Assembly (NCBI GenBank): GCA_902786365.1
Contig: CADACD010000025.1
Span: forward strand, 1 to 35,419
Direction: 5' to 3'
Source of the DNA: an uncultured Lachnospiraceae bacterium
Lineage (GTDB): Bacteria > Bacillota > Clostridia > Lachnospirales > Lachnospiraceae
DNA length: 35,419 bases
The notes under the pieces are model-generated. The model was not told where the DNA came from. It saw only the letters and a program-made list of their open reading frames with translations, and made no database searches. Made by a program: the position numbers and the translations under genes. Each line of letters starts with the position of its first letter. Position 1 is the first letter of the stretch. This document shows positions 17,223 to 26,914 of the stretch, piece by piece.

Positions 17223-17765
17223 ATGTCACGTATAGGAAGAATGCCTATCGCCATTCCTGCAGGTGTTACTGTAGAAGTGGCAGAAAATAATAAAGTGACT
17301 GTAAAGGGACCAAAGGGAACACTCGAGAGAGTTCTTCCTGGAGAGATGGAAATCGAAGTAGAAGGTGCTGAAGTAACAGTTACAAGACCTAACGACTTAA
17401 AGAAGATGAAATCACTTCATGGTCTTACAAGAACATTGATTGCCAATATGGTAAAAGGTGTTACTGATGGATATGAGAAAGTTCTTGAAATCAACGGTGT
17501 TGGTTATAGAGCTCAGAAGCAGGGTAAGAAGTTAGTATTATCCCTTGGATATTCACATTCTGTAGAGATGGAAGATCCGGAAGGACTTGAGACAGTAGTC
17601 GAAGGAACAGACAAAATCATTGTTAAAGGTATTGATAAAGAAAAAGTTGGCCAGTTCGCTGCTGAAATCAGAGACAAGAGAAGACCTGAACCTTATAAAG
17701 GAAAAGGTATCAAGTATGCTGATGAAGTTATTAGACGTAAAGTTGGTAAGACTGGTAAGAAATAA
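17223..17765 (+). CDS. rplF: 50S ribosomal protein L6
   Basis: 180 residues from ATG 17223 ([19 protein letters not shown]); TAGGAGG ends 8 bases upstream, so the in-frame GTG three codons earlier overlaps the ribosome binding site and is rejected. Two L6 repeats are present, and the C-terminal [21 protein letters not shown] block contacts 23S rRNA near the sarcin-ricin loop. Confidence 0.97.
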   Translation: MSRIGRMPIAIPAGVTVEVAENNKVTVKGPKGTLERVLPGEMEIEVEGAEVTVTRPNDLKKMKSLHGLTRTLIANMVKGVTDGYEKVLEINGVGYRAQKQGKKLVLSLGYSHSVEMEDPEGLETVVEGTDKIIVKGIDKEKVGQFAAEIRDKRRPEPYKGKGIKYADEVIRRKVGKTGKK

Positions 17766-17782
17766 TTAAAGGAGTGACAGAC

Positions 17783-18151
17783 ATGGTTAGTAAAAAATCA
17801 AGAACAGAAGTTCGTATCAAAAAACATAGAAGAATACGTAATCGTTTGGCCGGTACTGCCGAAACACCACGTTTAGCTGTGTTTAGAAGTAATAATCATA
17901 TGTATGCTCAAATTATTGACGATACAGTTGGAAATACTTTAGTAGCAGCTTCAACACTTGAGAAGAGTGTGAAGGCTGAGCTTGAGAAAACTAATAACGT
18001 TGATGCTGCAGCATACTTAGGTACAGTAATTGCTAAGAAAGCATTGGAAAAAGGTATAACAAAGGTTGTTTTTGATAGAGGCGGCTTTATATATCAAGGA
18101 AAAATCGCTGCATTAGCAGATGCTGCCAGAGAGGCAGGATTAGAATTCTAA
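17783..18151 (+). CDS. rplR: 50S ribosomal protein L18
   Basis: 122 residues from ATG 17783 ([22 protein letters not shown]); AAAGGAG lies 8 bases before it, which excludes the GTG three codons upstream. [18 protein letters not shown] and [26 protein letters not shown] are L18 hallmarks. It binds 5S rRNA with L5. Confidence 0.97.
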   Translation: MVSKKSRTEVRIKKHRRIRNRLAGTAETPRLAVFRSNNHMYAQIIDDTVGNTLVAASTLEKSVKAELEKTNNVDAAAYLGTVIAKKALEKGITKVVFDRGGFIYQGKIAALADAAREAGLEF

Positions 18152-18203
18152 TTCGTAAAATATTATATATCTATATATCGATTCCATATAAGGAGGAAAA
18201 CAC

Positions 18204-18713
18204 ATGAAACGTACAATCGTTGATGCTAGTCAGTTAGAATTGGAAGAAAAAGTAGTATCAATTAAGCGTGTTACAAAGGTTGTAAAAGGTGGACGTAACA
18301 TGAGATTTGCAGCATTAGTTGTTGTTGGTGACGGCAATGGTCATGTTGGTGCAGGTCTTGGTAAAGCGACAGAAATTCCTGAAGCAATTCGTAAAGGTAA
18401 AGAAGATGCCATGAAGAAGCTTGTAACAGTTGCAGTTGATGAGAACTTAAGTATTCCTCATGATACAATCGGAAAATTTGGCAGCGCTTCAGTATTGCTT
18501 AAGAAGGCTAAAGAAGGTACCGGTGTTATCGCTGGTGGTCCTGCACGTACAGTTCTTGAACTTGCAGGAATCAAGAATATCCGTACAAAGTCATTAGGTT
18601 CAAATAATAAGCAGAATGTTGTTCTTGCAACAATTGCAGGATTAGCTGAATTAAAGACTCCGGAAGAAGTAGCCAGACTTCGTGGTAAATCTGTAGAAGA
18701 AATCTTAGGCTAA
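18204..18713 (+). CDS. rpsE: 30S ribosomal protein S5
   Basis: 169 residues. The double-stranded RNA-binding-like N-terminal domain ([23 protein letters not shown]) and the C-terminal [19 protein letters not shown] are normal. S5 takes part in decoding accuracy and mRNA unwinding. AAGGAGG precedes the start. Confidence 0.98.
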   Translation: MKRTIVDASQLELEEKVVSIKRVTKVVKGGRNMRFAALVVVGDGNGHVGAGLGKATEIPEAIRKGKEDAMKKLVTVAVDENLSIPHDTIGKFGSASVLLKKAKEGTGVIAGGPARTVLELAGIKNIRTKSLGSNNKQNVVLATIAGLAELKTPEEVARLRGKSVEEILG

Positions 18714-18728
18714 GAGGAGGAAATAAAA

Positions 18729-18911
18729 ATGGCAGATAAGTTAAAGATTACACTTGTGAAATCAACAATCGGTGCTATTCCAAAGCATAAAAAGACTGTA
18801 GAAGCATTAGGATTAAGAAAGTTAAACAAGTCAGTTGAAATGCCAGACAATGCTGCAGTAAGAGGAATGGTTGATCAGGTAAAACATTTAGTTAAAGTAG
18901 AAGAAATATAA
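18729..18911 (+). CDS. rpmD: 50S ribosomal protein L30
   Basis: 60 residues. [32 protein letters not shown] and the conserved [14 protein letters not shown] end fit bacterial L30. GAGGAGG lies just upstream. It sits between rpsE and rplO as in the standard spc order. Confidence 0.98.
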   Translation: MADKLKITLVKSTIGAIPKHKKTVEALGLRKLNKSVEMPDNAAVRGMVDQVKHLVKVEEI

Positions 18912-18933
18912 TCTTAGAGAAGGAGGTGCGACA

Positions 18934-19374
18934 ATGGAATTATCAAACTTAAGACCTGCTGATGGTTCAAAACATAGTGATAATTTTAGAAGAGGTCGTG
19001 GTCACGGATCTGGAAACGGCAAAACAGCCGGAAAGGGACACAAAGGACAGAAAGCTCGTTCAGGTGCTCCAAGACCAGGTTTTGAAGGTGGTCAGATGCC
19101 TTTATACAGAAGAATTCCTAAGAGAGGATTCACTAACAGAAATACTAAGGAAATCATTGGTATTAATGTAAGCGCTCTTGAGAGATTTGAAGATGGAGCA
19201 GAAGTTACAGTTGAAACATTAATCGAAAGCGGAATCGTTAAAAATCCAAGAGATGGTGTTAAGATTCTTGGAAATGGAGAAATTACTAAGAAACTCAATG
19301 TGAAAGCCAATGCATTCAGTGAAGGTGCAAAGCAGAAAATTGAAGCTCTTGGTGGAACATGTGAGGTGATCTAA
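18934..19374 (+). CDS. rplO: 50S ribosomal protein L15
   Basis: 146 residues. The Gly/Arg/Lys-rich N-terminus ([24 protein letters not shown]) and [18 protein letters not shown] are typical. L15 is a late assembly protein of the 50S subunit. The gene ends in TAATG, overlapping the secY start, so the two are probably translationally coupled. Confidence 0.98.
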   Translation: MELSNLRPADGSKHSDNFRRGRGHGSGNGKTAGKGHKGQKARSGAPRPGFEGGQMPLYRRIPKRGFTNRNTKEIIGINVSALERFEDGAEVTVETLIESGIVKNPRDGVKILGNGEITKKLNVKANAFSEGAKQKIEALGGTCEVI

Positions 19375-20705
19375 TGTTCAAAACGGTTAGAGACGCATTT
19401 AGAATTAAAGAAATCAGACAAAGACTTTTCTATACATTCATAATGCTCATTGTTGTCAGGATAGGTTGTCAGCTTCCTATGCCTGGCACTACACCGGAAA
19501 CTATCAAAGCGACGACTGGAGCTTTAAGAGATGGAGCATTTGGTTTCTTTGATGCGATGACAGGTGGTTCATTCGAAAGAATGTCAATCTTTGCATTAAA
19601 TATAACGCCATATATCACTTCTTCAATCATTATGCAGCTTCTCACAATTGCAATACCTAAGTTAGAAGAAATGCAAAAAGATGGTGAGGAAGGACGTAAG
19701 AAGATTCAGGAGATTACACGTTATGTAACAGTTGCATTAGCATTAATTCAGGCAACAGCAACTGCAATCAGCTTTGGTAATCAGGGACTTTTTGGCAGTG
19801 TTAATTCAATGTCAAAAGGTGAATATGCTTTGACAATTATTGTTGCTGTAGCAGCAATGACAGGTGGTTCAGCATTCCTTATGTGGATGGGCGAAAATAT
19901 TACTGAGAAAGGTGTTGGAAATGGTATTTCAATCATCTTATTAATTAATATCATAGCAAGAATGCCTAGTGATATGTCAGCTTTGTTCAACCAGTTTGTA
20001 AAGAGTGCAACATCTGTCGGAGGTTCATTACTTGCAGCTGTTGTTATCATCGCAGTAATCATTGTTATAGTAGCTTTTGTAGTTATTTTGCAGGATGGAG
20101 AACGCAGAATACCGGTACAGTATTCTAAGAAAATGCAGGGTAGAAAACTAGTCGGTGGTTCCGGTTCTCATATTCCACTCAAAGTTAATACAGCAGGTGT
20201 TATTCCAATTATCTTTGCACAGTCATTACTCATGTTCCCAGTGGTAATATGTCAGTTTATAAAATCCGGCAAACCATCATGGACACATTATCTTGATCAG
20301 TCATACTGGTGGAGATTTACAAGAGTAAATGCAAAATATTCAATTGGATATCTGGTATACGTGCTGTTAGTTATTGCGTTTGCATATTTCTATACATCAA
20401 TTACATTTAATCCAATAGAAGTGGCAGACAATATGAAAAAGCAGGGTGGATTTATACCTGGTATCAGACCTGGAAAGCCAACACAGGATTACCTGAATGG
20501 CATATTAAATTATATTGTATTCATTGGTGTTATCGGATTGCTCATTGTTGCAACTATTCCAATTGCATTTGAAGGTATCTTCAAAGCAAATGTAGCAACA
20601 GGTGGTACATCACTTATCATTATTGTAGGTGTTATCCTTGAGACATTAAAGAATATTGAATCCAAGATGGTAGTTCGAAATTATAAAGGCTTTTTAGTAG
20701 ATTAA
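19374..20705 (+). CDS. secY: Preprotein translocase subunit SecY
   Basis: 443 residues, an integral membrane protein with about ten hydrophobic segments that forms the Sec channel with SecE and SecG. Recognisable parts are RIGCQLPMPGTTPE near TM1, GITPYI-like NITPYITSSIIMQLL, the cytoplasmic loop DGERRIPVQYSKKMQGRK that binds SecA or the ribosome, and FNPIEVADNMKKQGGFIPGIRPGKPT. It overlaps rplO by one base. A 121-base gap with a hairpin separates it from adk. Confidence 0.98.
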   Translation: MFKTVRDAFRIKEIRQRLFYTFIMLIVVRIGCQLPMPGTTPETIKATTGALRDGAFGFFDAMTGGSFERMSIFALNITPYITSSIIMQLLTIAIPKLEEMQKDGEEGRKKIQEITRYVTVALALIQATATAISFGNQGLFGSVNSMSKGEYALTIIVAVAAMTGGSAFLMWMGENITEKGVGNGISIILLINIIARMPSDMSALFNQFVKSATSVGGSLLAAVVIIAVIIVIVAFVVILQDGERRIPVQYSKKMQGRKLVGGSGSHIPLKVNTAGVIPIIFAQSLLMFPVVICQFIKSGKPSWTHYLDQSYWWRFTRVNAKYSIGYLVYVLLVIAFAYFYTSITFNPIEVADNMKKQGGFIPGIRPGKPTQDYLNGILNYIVFIGVIGLLIVATIPIAFEGIFKANVATGGTSLIIIVGVILETLKNIESKMVVRNYKGFLVD

Positions 20706-20754
20706 TATATAGAAAATTATATGACAATATAATTTTATGGAACTTGAAGACTAA

Positions 20755-20786
20755 GCAATGGGACGCGGCAGATGCCTCGTTCCATT
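20755..20786 (+). other. Hairpin in the secY-adk gap
   Basis: CAATGGGACG (20755-20764) pairs with CGTTCCATTG (20777-20786), 10 bp with one G-U, loop of 12 nt. No T-run follows. It could stabilise or attenuate the message at the membrane-protein/adk boundary. Confidence 0.5.
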
Positions 20787-20826
20787 GTTGAAGTTTATAA
20801 AAAAATATAATGTAAAGGAGAAAAGC

Positions 20827-21471
20827 ATGAAAATAATAATGTTAGGTGCTCCGGGAGCAGGAAAAGGAACACAGGCAAAGATGATTGCGGACAAATATTC
20901 TATTCCACATATTTCAACCGGCGATATCTTCAGAGCAAACATTAAAAATGGAACAGAGCTTGGAAAGAAAGCAAAAGAATATATGGATAAAGGCCTGTTA
21001 GTTCCAGATGAGCTCACAGTTGATTTGGTAATTGACAGAGTTGCACAGGATGATTGTGCAAACGGATATGTACTTGATGGATTCCCAAGAACAATTCCAC
21101 AGGCAGAGAGTCTTGATAAAGCGTTGACAGAGCGCAATGAAAAAATTGATTATGCTATCAACGTAGAAGTTCCGGATGAAAATATCATCAACAGAATGTC
21201 AGGAAGAAGAGCATGCCTTTCGTGTGGAGCAACATATCATATCGTTCACATCCCTACAAAGGTAGAAGGTATCTGTGACAGATGTGGAGCAGAACTTGTG
21301 TTAAGAGATGATGATAAACCTGAGACAGTGAAAAATCGTCTTGATGTTTACCATGACCAGACACAGCCTTTGATTGAATATTATTCAAATAAAGGTGCAT
21401 TGGTAGAAGTGGATGGAACAAAAGAGATGAGCGAAGTTTTTGCTGATATAGTGAATATATTAGGAGCATAA
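20827..21471 (+). CDS. adk: Adenylate kinase
   Basis: 214 residues from ATG 20827 ([16 protein letters not shown]), directly after AAAGGAGAAAAGC; the open frame upstream to 20758 runs through the hairpin and is not coding. The P-loop is GAPGAGKG (7-14), DGFPRT is at 84-89, and the lid carries four zinc-type cysteines C130, C133, C150 and C153, as in Gram-positive long-lid enzymes. It interconverts ATP, AMP and ADP. It ends 1 base before map. Confidence 0.98.
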   Translation: MKIIMLGAPGAGKGTQAKMIADKYSIPHISTGDIFRANIKNGTELGKKAKEYMDKGLLVPDELTVDLVIDRVAQDDCANGYVLDGFPRTIPQAESLDKALTERNEKIDYAINVEVPDENIINRMSGRRACLSCGATYHIVHIPTKVEGICDRCGAELVLRDDDKPETVKNRLDVYHDQTQPLIEYYSNKGALVEVDGTKEMSEVFADIVNILGA

Positions 21472-21472
21472 A

Positions 21473-22231
21473 ATGGCAGTTACAATTAAGTCAAAAAGTG
21501 AAATAGAACTTATGCGTGAATCATGCAGATTGTTATCATTAGTTCATGAAGAAATGCGAAAAGCAATCAAACCGGGCATCACAACTTACCAGATTAATAA
21601 AATTGGTGAGGATATGATAAGAAGTTTTGGATGCATTCCAAACTTCAAAAATTATAATGGATTTCCGGCAGCAATATGTATTTCTGTTAATGACGAAGTG
21701 GTTCATGGTATTCCGAGTAAAAAACGTGTACTAAAAGAAGGAGATATAGTGAGTCTTGATGCAGGACTTATCTATAAAGGTTATCACTCAGATGCTGCAC
21801 GTACACATGCGGTTGGCAAAGTAAGTCGTGAAGCGGAAAAGCTGATGGAGGTAACAAAGCAGTCTTTCTTTGAAGGAATTAAATTTGCGAAAGCGGGATG
21901 CCATTTGTATGACATATCAGCTGCTATAGGTGATTATGCTGAAAGTTTTGGATATGGAGTTGTCACCGATTTGTGTGGACATGGTATAGGAACTGAATTG
22001 CATCAGGATCCTGAAATACCGAACTACAGACAGAAGAAAAAAGGCATAAGACTTCAGCCAGGAATGACATTAGCAATTGAACCTATGATAAATGCAGGAA
22101 CTCATGAAGTTAACTGGTCAGATGATGGATGGACTGTGACTACAAAGGATGGTTCATTATCAGCACACTATGAAAACACTGTATTGATAACAGATGGTGA
22201 ACCGGAAATATTAACTTTGGAAAGAAGTTGA
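21473..22231 (+). CDS. map: Type I methionine aminopeptidase
   Basis: 252 residues. The five metal ligands are all visible: D96, D107, H170, E203 and E234. It removes the initiator Met from nascent proteins in the cytoplasm. There is no N-terminal SEC-C extension. It follows adk by one base, so the pair is translated from one message; its ribosome binding site (TTAGGAGC) lies inside the adk end. Confidence 0.97.
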   Translation: MAVTIKSKSEIELMRESCRLLSLVHEEMRKAIKPGITTYQINKIGEDMIRSFGCIPNFKNYNGFPAAICISVNDEVVHGIPSKKRVLKEGDIVSLDAGLIYKGYHSDAARTHAVGKVSREAEKLMEVTKQSFFEGIKFAKAGCHLYDISAAIGDYAESFGYGVVTDLCGHGIGTELHQDPEIPNYRQKKKGIRLQPGMTLAIEPMINAGTHEVNWSDDGWTVTTKDGSLSAHYENTVLITDGEPEILTLERS

Positions 22232-22239
22232 TGAATAGC

Positions 22240-22369
22240 TGCTGTTATTGTTTAGAAGTACATTTCCGGCTTTAGTATGATAAGTTTGATAGAGTAATAA
22301 AGTCTGAATTAACCGATATGAAATAGATTGATTATTGCAGGAAACAATTTGTACTTAATAGTAACAGCA
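22240..22369 (+). repeat. Imperfect inverted repeat in the map-KOW gap
   Basis: TGCTGTTA...GAAGTAC (22240-22261) is imperfectly complementary to GTAC...TAACAGCA (22351-22369), leaving a loop of about 90 nt. No gene or good promoter is seen in the 228-base gap. It could be a relic of a small inserted element or a folded spacer. Confidence 0.35.
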
Positions 22370-22459
22370 ATGTGGAATATAGTCTGCATGTATTGATAAT
22401 ATCAAGAATAATTCTGTGTTATGCTATCATGTGCAGAGTAAGAAAGGCATGGTTAAAAT

Positions 22460-22738
22460 ATGGCAACATGTAAAGTTGGAGAATTTGCAAAATCAAAAGC
22501 AGGACATGACAAAGAACAAATTTTTATCATATTAAATATAGAAGATGAATATGTATATTTGGCTGATGGAAAATCAAGAAGTATTGATAAACCAAAAAAG
22601 AAAAAAATAAAACACATTCAGGTAATAAATATGATTGATGTTGAACTGCAAAAGAAACTGGAAGCGCATATTCCTATACATGATGAGGATATTAAAAGAG
22701 CCATCAAACTTTATGTTAAGGAACATAGCCAAGTATAG
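22460..22738 (+). CDS. KOW-domain RNA-binding protein (L14e-like)
   Basis: 92 residues. The N-terminus CKVGEFAKSKAGHDKEQIFIILNIEDEYVYLADGKSR is a KOW/SH3-like fold resembling archaeal L14e and annotated in Clostridia as a KOW domain-containing RNA-binding protein. A lysine cluster (KPKKKKIKH) follows and then a helical end. It lies between map and infA in the translation operon, so a role with ribosomal or other RNA is inferred. Its target is unknown. Confidence 0.85.
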   Translation: MATCKVGEFAKSKAGHDKEQIFIILNIEDEYVYLADGKSRSIDKPKKKKIKHIQVINMIDVELQKKLEAHIPIHDEDIKRAIKLYVKEHSQV

Positions 22739-22902
22739 AATTATTAAAAACGTTGCTATTCACAACTGAATGTAAAAAATTGATATATCACATAATGTAT
22801 TTGAGGCTGTGAAAAGTCTGACAGATAAAGTTAAGAAATTTGAGATACAATAGATATTTAAGAATTGTTGCATAAAATCATAGAATTCAGGAGGTTAGGA
22901 AA

Positions 22903-23121
22903 ATGTCAAAGACTGATGTAATTGAAATAGAAGGAACAGTATTAGAAAAATTGCCAAATGCAATGTTTAAGGTAGAACTTGAAAATGGTCATCAGGTATT
23001 AGCACATATCAGTGGCAAGTTGAGAATGAATTTTATTCGAATACTTCCTGGCGATAAGGTTACTATCGAATTATCACCATACGATTTATCAAAAGGAAGA
23101 ATCGTTTGGAGAGATAAATAA
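22903..23121 (+). CDS. infA: Translation initiation factor IF-1
   Basis: 72 residues, the standard length, a single OB fold. [39 protein letters not shown] and RIVWRDK at the end are diagnostic. IF-1 occupies the A site with IF-2 and IF-3 during initiation. AGGAGG precedes the ATG. About 210 bases follow before rpmJ, with a separate promoter inside. Confidence 0.98.
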   Translation: MSKTDVIEIEGTVLEKLPNAMFKVELENGHQVLAHISGKLRMNFIRILPGDKVTIELSPYDLSKGRIVWRDK

Positions 23122-23271
23122 AAAGAATATAAATTTTAAAATGACAATTAAAGAAGAGTGGAATCTTAAATTCCTGAATGATTGTTTAGTGTCAATATAC
23201 TTTTAAGAGTGATTTGATAAAACAGTCTAATAATAAGGTTCAATAATAACACAAAAATTAACAAAATTTAC

Positions 23272-23300
23272 TTGATTAATAAAAAAAGTTATGCTATATT
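23272..23300 (+). promoter_or_regulatory. Internal promoter before rpmJ
   Basis: TTGATT (23272-23277), 17 nt, TATATT (23295-23300). It would start a transcript covering rpmJ-rpsM-rpsK-rpsD-rpoA-rplQ independently of the main S10 promoter. Confidence 0.6.
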
Positions 23301-23334
23301 TATACATGGACTTTTTTTGAAAGGAGGATTTACT

Positions 23335-23448
23335 GTGAAAGTAAGATCATCAGTTAAGCCAATTTGCGAAAAATGCAAAGTAATTAAGAGAAAAGGAAGC
23401 ATCAGAATTATCTGTGAAAATCCGAAGCACAAGCAGAGACAGGGCTAA
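23335..23448 (+). CDS. rpmJ: 50S ribosomal protein L36
   Basis: 37 residues from a GTG start 8 bases after [28 protein letters not shown] and [12 protein letters not shown] are the L36 pattern, with zinc ligands C11, C14, C27 and H32, the C+ form. It lies at its usual place between infA and rpsM. A 234-base structured gap follows. Confidence 0.97.
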   Translation: MKVRSSVKPICEKCKVIKRKGSIRIICENPKHKQRQG

Positions 23449-23590
23449 TTCGTGCTATGTCAGTTTGTGTAATGTGAGCATATTTTATAAAAGTATGCAA
23501 ATTTATCATGCGGCTGCAGTAATGAAACACTAGGATTAGTTGTTCATTGCTTAATAATAAAAATTTTAAAGAGAAAATAAGGATAGACTA

Positions 23591-23643
23591 CCTGCGTACT
23601 ACATTTCAGACGTTATTGTATAACGGGCTACGTAAGGTGCTGA
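23591..23643 (+). promoter_or_regulatory. Candidate pseudoknotted leader before rpsM
   Basis: The gap between rpmJ and rpsM holds CCT-GCGTA (23591-23598), which pairs with TACGTAAGG (23629-23637, one bulge), and an inner hairpin CGTTAT/ATAACG (23611-23625). TCAG at 23606-23609 inside the outer loop can pair with CTGA at 23640-23643, forming a pseudoknot. In E. coli the alpha operon leader before rpsM is a pseudoknot bound by S4, and rpsD here lies in the same operon. Binding by S4 is an inference. Confidence 0.45.
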
Positions 23644-23682
23644 CTTATGAAAAGATTTTAATGATGGAGGTGTAATACACAC

Positions 23683-24051
23683 ATGGCTCGTATTTCAGGT
23701 GTTGATTTACCAAGAGAAAAACGTGTAGAGATTGGATTAACATATATCTATGGTATAGGAAGAGTTAGTTCAAATCGTATTCTTGCTGAAGCTAAGGTTG
23801 ATCCTAATACTCGTGTAAGAGATTTAACAGATGACGAGGTTAAGAGAATTAGCGAAGTGATTGACAGAACTCAGGTTGTTGAAGGTGATTTAAGAAGAGA
23901 AATCGCTATGAACATAAAGAGATTACAGGAAATCGGTTGCTACAGAGGCAAACGTCACAGACAGGGACTTCCTGTAAGAGGTCAGAAGACAAAGACAAAT
24001 GCAAGAACACGTAAGGGTCCAAAGCGTACTGTTGCAAACAAGAAGAAATAA
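23683..24051 (+). CDS. rpsM: 30S ribosomal protein S13
   Basis: 122 residues. [26 protein letters not shown] and the basic tail [22 protein letters not shown] are S13 hallmarks; the tail contacts P-site tRNA. The ribosome binding site is ATGGAGGTG. A 134-base gap separates it from rpsK. Confidence 0.98.
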   Translation: MARISGVDLPREKRVEIGLTYIYGIGRVSSNRILAEAKVDPNTRVRDLTDDEVKRISEVIDRTQVVEGDLRREIAMNIKRLQEIGCYRGKRHRQGLPVRGQKTKTNARTRKGPKRTVANKKK

Positions 24052-24185
24052 TTCAAGCAATAGTTGATTTGGCTTTTGAGACAGTTAATTTGATTAATAA
24101 AACATATTAACATGACAGAAACAAGGAATGATATTGTATTCCGGTAAAATTTATAGAAAGAACCCATAAGGGAGGTTAGTTTAAA

Positions 24186-24578
24186 ATGGCTAAAGTTACA
24201 AAAAAAGTGACAAAAAAGCGTGTAAAGAAAAACGTTGAACGCGGACAAGCGCACATCCAGTCTTCTTTTAATAATACAATCGTAACATTAACAGACAATG
24301 AAGGAAATGCTCTTTCATGGGCAAGTGCAGGCGGTCTAGGATTTAAAGGTTCAAGGAAATCTACTCCTTATGCAGCTCAGATGGCAGCGGAAACTGCTAC
24401 TAAAGCAGCTCTTGTACACGGTTTGAAGTCAGTAGATGTTATGGTAAAAGGTCCAGGTTCAGGACGTGAAGCAGCAATCCGTGCTCTTCAGGCATGTGGA
24501 CTTGAGGTTACAAGTATAAAGGACGTTACACCAGTTCCTCATAACGGATGTCGTCCACCAAAACGTAGAAGAGTCTAG
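24186..24578 (+). CDS. rpsK: 30S ribosomal protein S11
   Basis: 130 residues. The core [28 protein letters not shown] and the C-terminal [16 protein letters not shown] are invariant S11 features; S11 lines the E-site mRNA path. GGGAGG precedes the ATG. The stop is TAG, followed by the rpsD ribosome binding site. Confidence 0.98.
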   Translation: MAKVTKKVTKKRVKKNVERGQAHIQSSFNNTIVTLTDNEGNALSWASAGGLGFKGSRKSTPYAAQMAAETATKAALVHGLKSVDVMVKGPGSGREAAIRALQACGLEVTSIKDVTPVPHNGCRPPKRRRV

Positions 24579-24594
24579 TAGGAGGTGCAAATAG

Positions 24595-25188
24595 ATGGCA
24601 GTAAATAGAGTTCCTGTTCTTAAAAGATGTAGATCACTTGGTTTAGATCCAATTTATATAGGAATAGATAAAAAATCAAACAGAAAATTAAACAGAGCAA
24701 ATAAGAAGATGAGTGAATATGGTCTTCAGTTGAGAGAAAAACAGAAGGCAAAATTCATCTATGGTGTATTAGAGAAGCCTTTCAGAAACTACTATGCAAA
24801 GGCACAGAAAATGAACGGTATGACAGGTGAAAATCTTATGATTTTACTTGAGCTCAGACTTGACAATGTGTTATTCCGTTTAGGTTATGCCAGAACAAGA
24901 ATGGAAGCAAGACAGATTGTTGACCATAAGCATGTTTTAGTAAACGGCAAGCAGGTAAACATTCCTTCTTACTTAGTAAAAGCTGGCGATGTAATCGAAA
25001 TCAAAGAAAAGCATAAAGATTCTCAGAGATATAAAGACATACTTGAAGTAACAGGTGGAAGATTAGTACCTGAATGGTTAGAGGCTAATCCTGATAACCT
25101 TAGTGGAACTGTAAAAGAAATTCCGACAAGAGATATTATTGACGTACCAGTTGACGAGATGCTTATCGTCGAATTGTATTCGAAGTAA
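24595..25188 (+). CDS. rpsD: 30S ribosomal protein S4
   Basis: 197 residues. The S4 RNA-binding domain (MEARQIVDHKHVLVNGKQVNIPSYLVKAGDVIEI) is intact. The N-terminus (MAVNRVPVLKRCRSLGLD) has a single Cys, so this is the zinc-free C- form. S4 starts 30S assembly and is the usual autoregulator of its operon. In B. subtilis rpsD is separate; here it lies within the alpha operon, as in many Clostridia. Confidence 0.98.
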   Translation: MAVNRVPVLKRCRSLGLDPIYIGIDKKSNRKLNRANKKMSEYGLQLREKQKAKFIYGVLEKPFRNYYAKAQKMNGMTGENLMILLELRLDNVLFRLGYARTRMEARQIVDHKHVLVNGKQVNIPSYLVKAGDVIEIKEKHKDSQRYKDILEVTGGRLVPEWLEANPDNLSGTVKEIPTRDIIDVPVDEMLIVELYSK

Positions 25189-25229
25189 GCTTAGGCAATT
25201 CCTAAAATAGAAAAAGGAGGGGCTTTTTA

Positions 25230-26186
25230 GTGTTCGATTTTCAAGTACCAAATATTGAGATAGTAGAAATCTCAGAAGATAATAAATATGGCAAATTTGT
25301 TGTAGAACCTCTTGAAAGAGGTTACGGTACAACTCTTGGTAATTCATTAAGAAGAATTATGCTTTCTTCATTACCAGGAGCAGCTGTAAGTCAGGTTAAA
25401 TTTGATGGAGTTTTACATGAATTCAGTTCTATACCTGGTGTAAAAGAAGATGTTACAGAAATCATTATGAACATCAAAAGTCTTGCAATCAAGAACGACA
25501 GTGAGTCAGATACTCCTGTAGTCGGTTATATTGACAAGGTTGGAGATGGAATTGTAACAGCTGCTGATATTCAGGTAGATTCAGATGTTGAGATTCTTAA
25601 CAAAGATTTAGTTATCGCTACATTAAGTGGTGGTAAGGATAGCAGATTCTATGCTGAGTTGACAATAACAAAAGGCAGAGGATATGTCAGCTCTGACAAA
25701 AACAAGGATTCAGAACTTCCAATCGGTGTGATTGCAATTGATTCAATCTATACACCTGTTGAAAGAGTTAATATGCAGATAGAGAATACCCGTGTTGGTC
25801 AGATAACTGATTTTGATAAACTTACATTAGAAGTATTCACAAACGGAACACTTGCACCGGACGAGGCAGTTAGTCTGGCTGCTAAAGTTTTGAGCGAGCA
25901 CTTAAGCTATTTCATTAACCTTACAGAGAAGGCAAAGAATGTCGATATTATGGCAGAACCTGTTGTTAATGAGAAGGTGAAAGTGTTAGAGATGAACATT
26001 GACGAATTAGAGTTATCAGTTCGTTCTTACAATTGTTTGAAGAGAGCTGGTATCAACACAGTTCAGGAATTAACTAACAAAACAGCAGATGATATGATGA
26101 AAGTTAGAAATCTTGGACGCAAATCACTTGAAGAAGTTTATGCAAAGCTTAAGGAATTAGGCTTACACTTAAAAGATAGTGAATAA
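25230..26186 (+). CDS. rpoA: RNA polymerase subunit alpha
   Basis: 318 residues from GTG 25230, with AAAGGAGG upstream. The N-terminal domain carries the assembly motif [25 protein letters not shown]. The C-terminal domain (about 245-318) has the helix-hairpin-helix region [22 protein letters not shown] and [14 protein letters not shown], which binds UP elements and activators. Its location between rpsD and rplQ is standard. Confidence 0.98.
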   Translation: MFDFQVPNIEIVEISEDNKYGKFVVEPLERGYGTTLGNSLRRIMLSSLPGAAVSQVKFDGVLHEFSSIPGVKEDVTEIIMNIKSLAIKNDSESDTPVVGYIDKVGDGIVTAADIQVDSDVEILNKDLVIATLSGGKDSRFYAELTITKGRGYVSSDKNKDSELPIGVIAIDSIYTPVERVNMQIENTRVGQITDFDKLTLEVFTNGTLAPDEAVSLAAKVLSEHLSYFINLTEKAKNVDIMAEPVVNEKVKVLEMNIDELELSVRSYNCLKRAGINTVQELTNKTADDMMKVRNLGRKSLEEVYAKLKELGLHLKDSE

Positions 26187-26250
26187 AATCTAAACTAACA
26201 ATTTAAGATTAAAAGTTTAATGTTCTTAAGTAAAGGAGGTAAGATTAGAA

Positions 26251-26787
26251 ATGGCAGGATATAGAAAGCTTAGTAGAACTTCAGATCAGAGAAAAGCCAT
26301 GCTCAGAGGTCTTGTTACTGCTTTAATCCAGAATGGAAAGATTGAAACAACAGAAGCAAGAGCAAAAGAAGTTCGTAAGATTGCTGAAGGCTTAATCGCA
26401 TTAGCAGTAAAGGAAAAGGACAACTACGAAGAAGTTACAGTAAAAGCTAAAGTTTATGTAAAAGATAAAGACGGCAAGAGAGTGAAAGAAGTTATAGATG
26501 GAAAGAAAGTTGACAAGGTTGACTATGTTGATAAGACTATCAAGAAAGATAACCCTTCAAGACTTCATGCCAGAAGACAGATCAACAAAGTTCTTTATAC
26601 AGTTACAGAAGTTCCAACAGAAGCAGCTGGAAAGAAGAAACATACAAAGACTGTAGATTTGACACAGAAATTATTCGACGAAGTTGCTCCAAAGTATGCT
26701 GATAGAAATGGTGGATATACAAGAATCATTAAAATCGGTCAGCGTAAAGGTGATGCAGCAATGCAGGTTGTACTTGAGTTAGTATAA
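26251..26787 (+). CDS. rplQ: 50S ribosomal protein L17 with internal insertions
   Basis: 178 residues, against about 113-130 in most bacteria. The N-terminus ([24 protein letters not shown]) and C-terminus ([38 protein letters not shown]) are standard. Extra Lys/Val/Asp-rich sequence fills about residues 58-102 and 115-135. Such enlarged L17 proteins are familiar in Lachnospiraceae. It is the last gene of the superoperon, followed by a terminator. Confidence 0.96.
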   Translation: MAGYRKLSRTSDQRKAMLRGLVTALIQNGKIETTEARAKEVRKIAEGLIALAVKEKDNYEEVTVKAKVYVKDKDGKRVKEVIDGKKVDKVDYVDKTIKKDNPSRLHARRQINKVLYTVTEVPTEAAGKKKHTKTVDLTQKLFDEVAPKYADRNGGYTRIIKIGQRKGDAAMQVVLELV

Positions 26788-26806
26788 TATATAGATTGAT
26801 TTTAGC

Positions 26807-26842
26807 AAGAGGAAGGAAAGTATATTTTCTTCCTCTTATTTG
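26807..26842 (+). terminator. Terminator of the S10-spc-alpha superoperon
   Basis: AAGAGGAAG (26807-26815) pairs perfectly with CTTCCTCTT (26829-26837), 13-nt loop, followed by ATTTGT. It sits 20 bases after rplQ. Confidence 0.7.
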
Positions 26843-26914
26843 TAATTAATTGGAAATTTGGTTTAATAATTATGAATATTAGGTGGTTATGTAAGTGAAA
26901 GATTTGGTGAAAAT

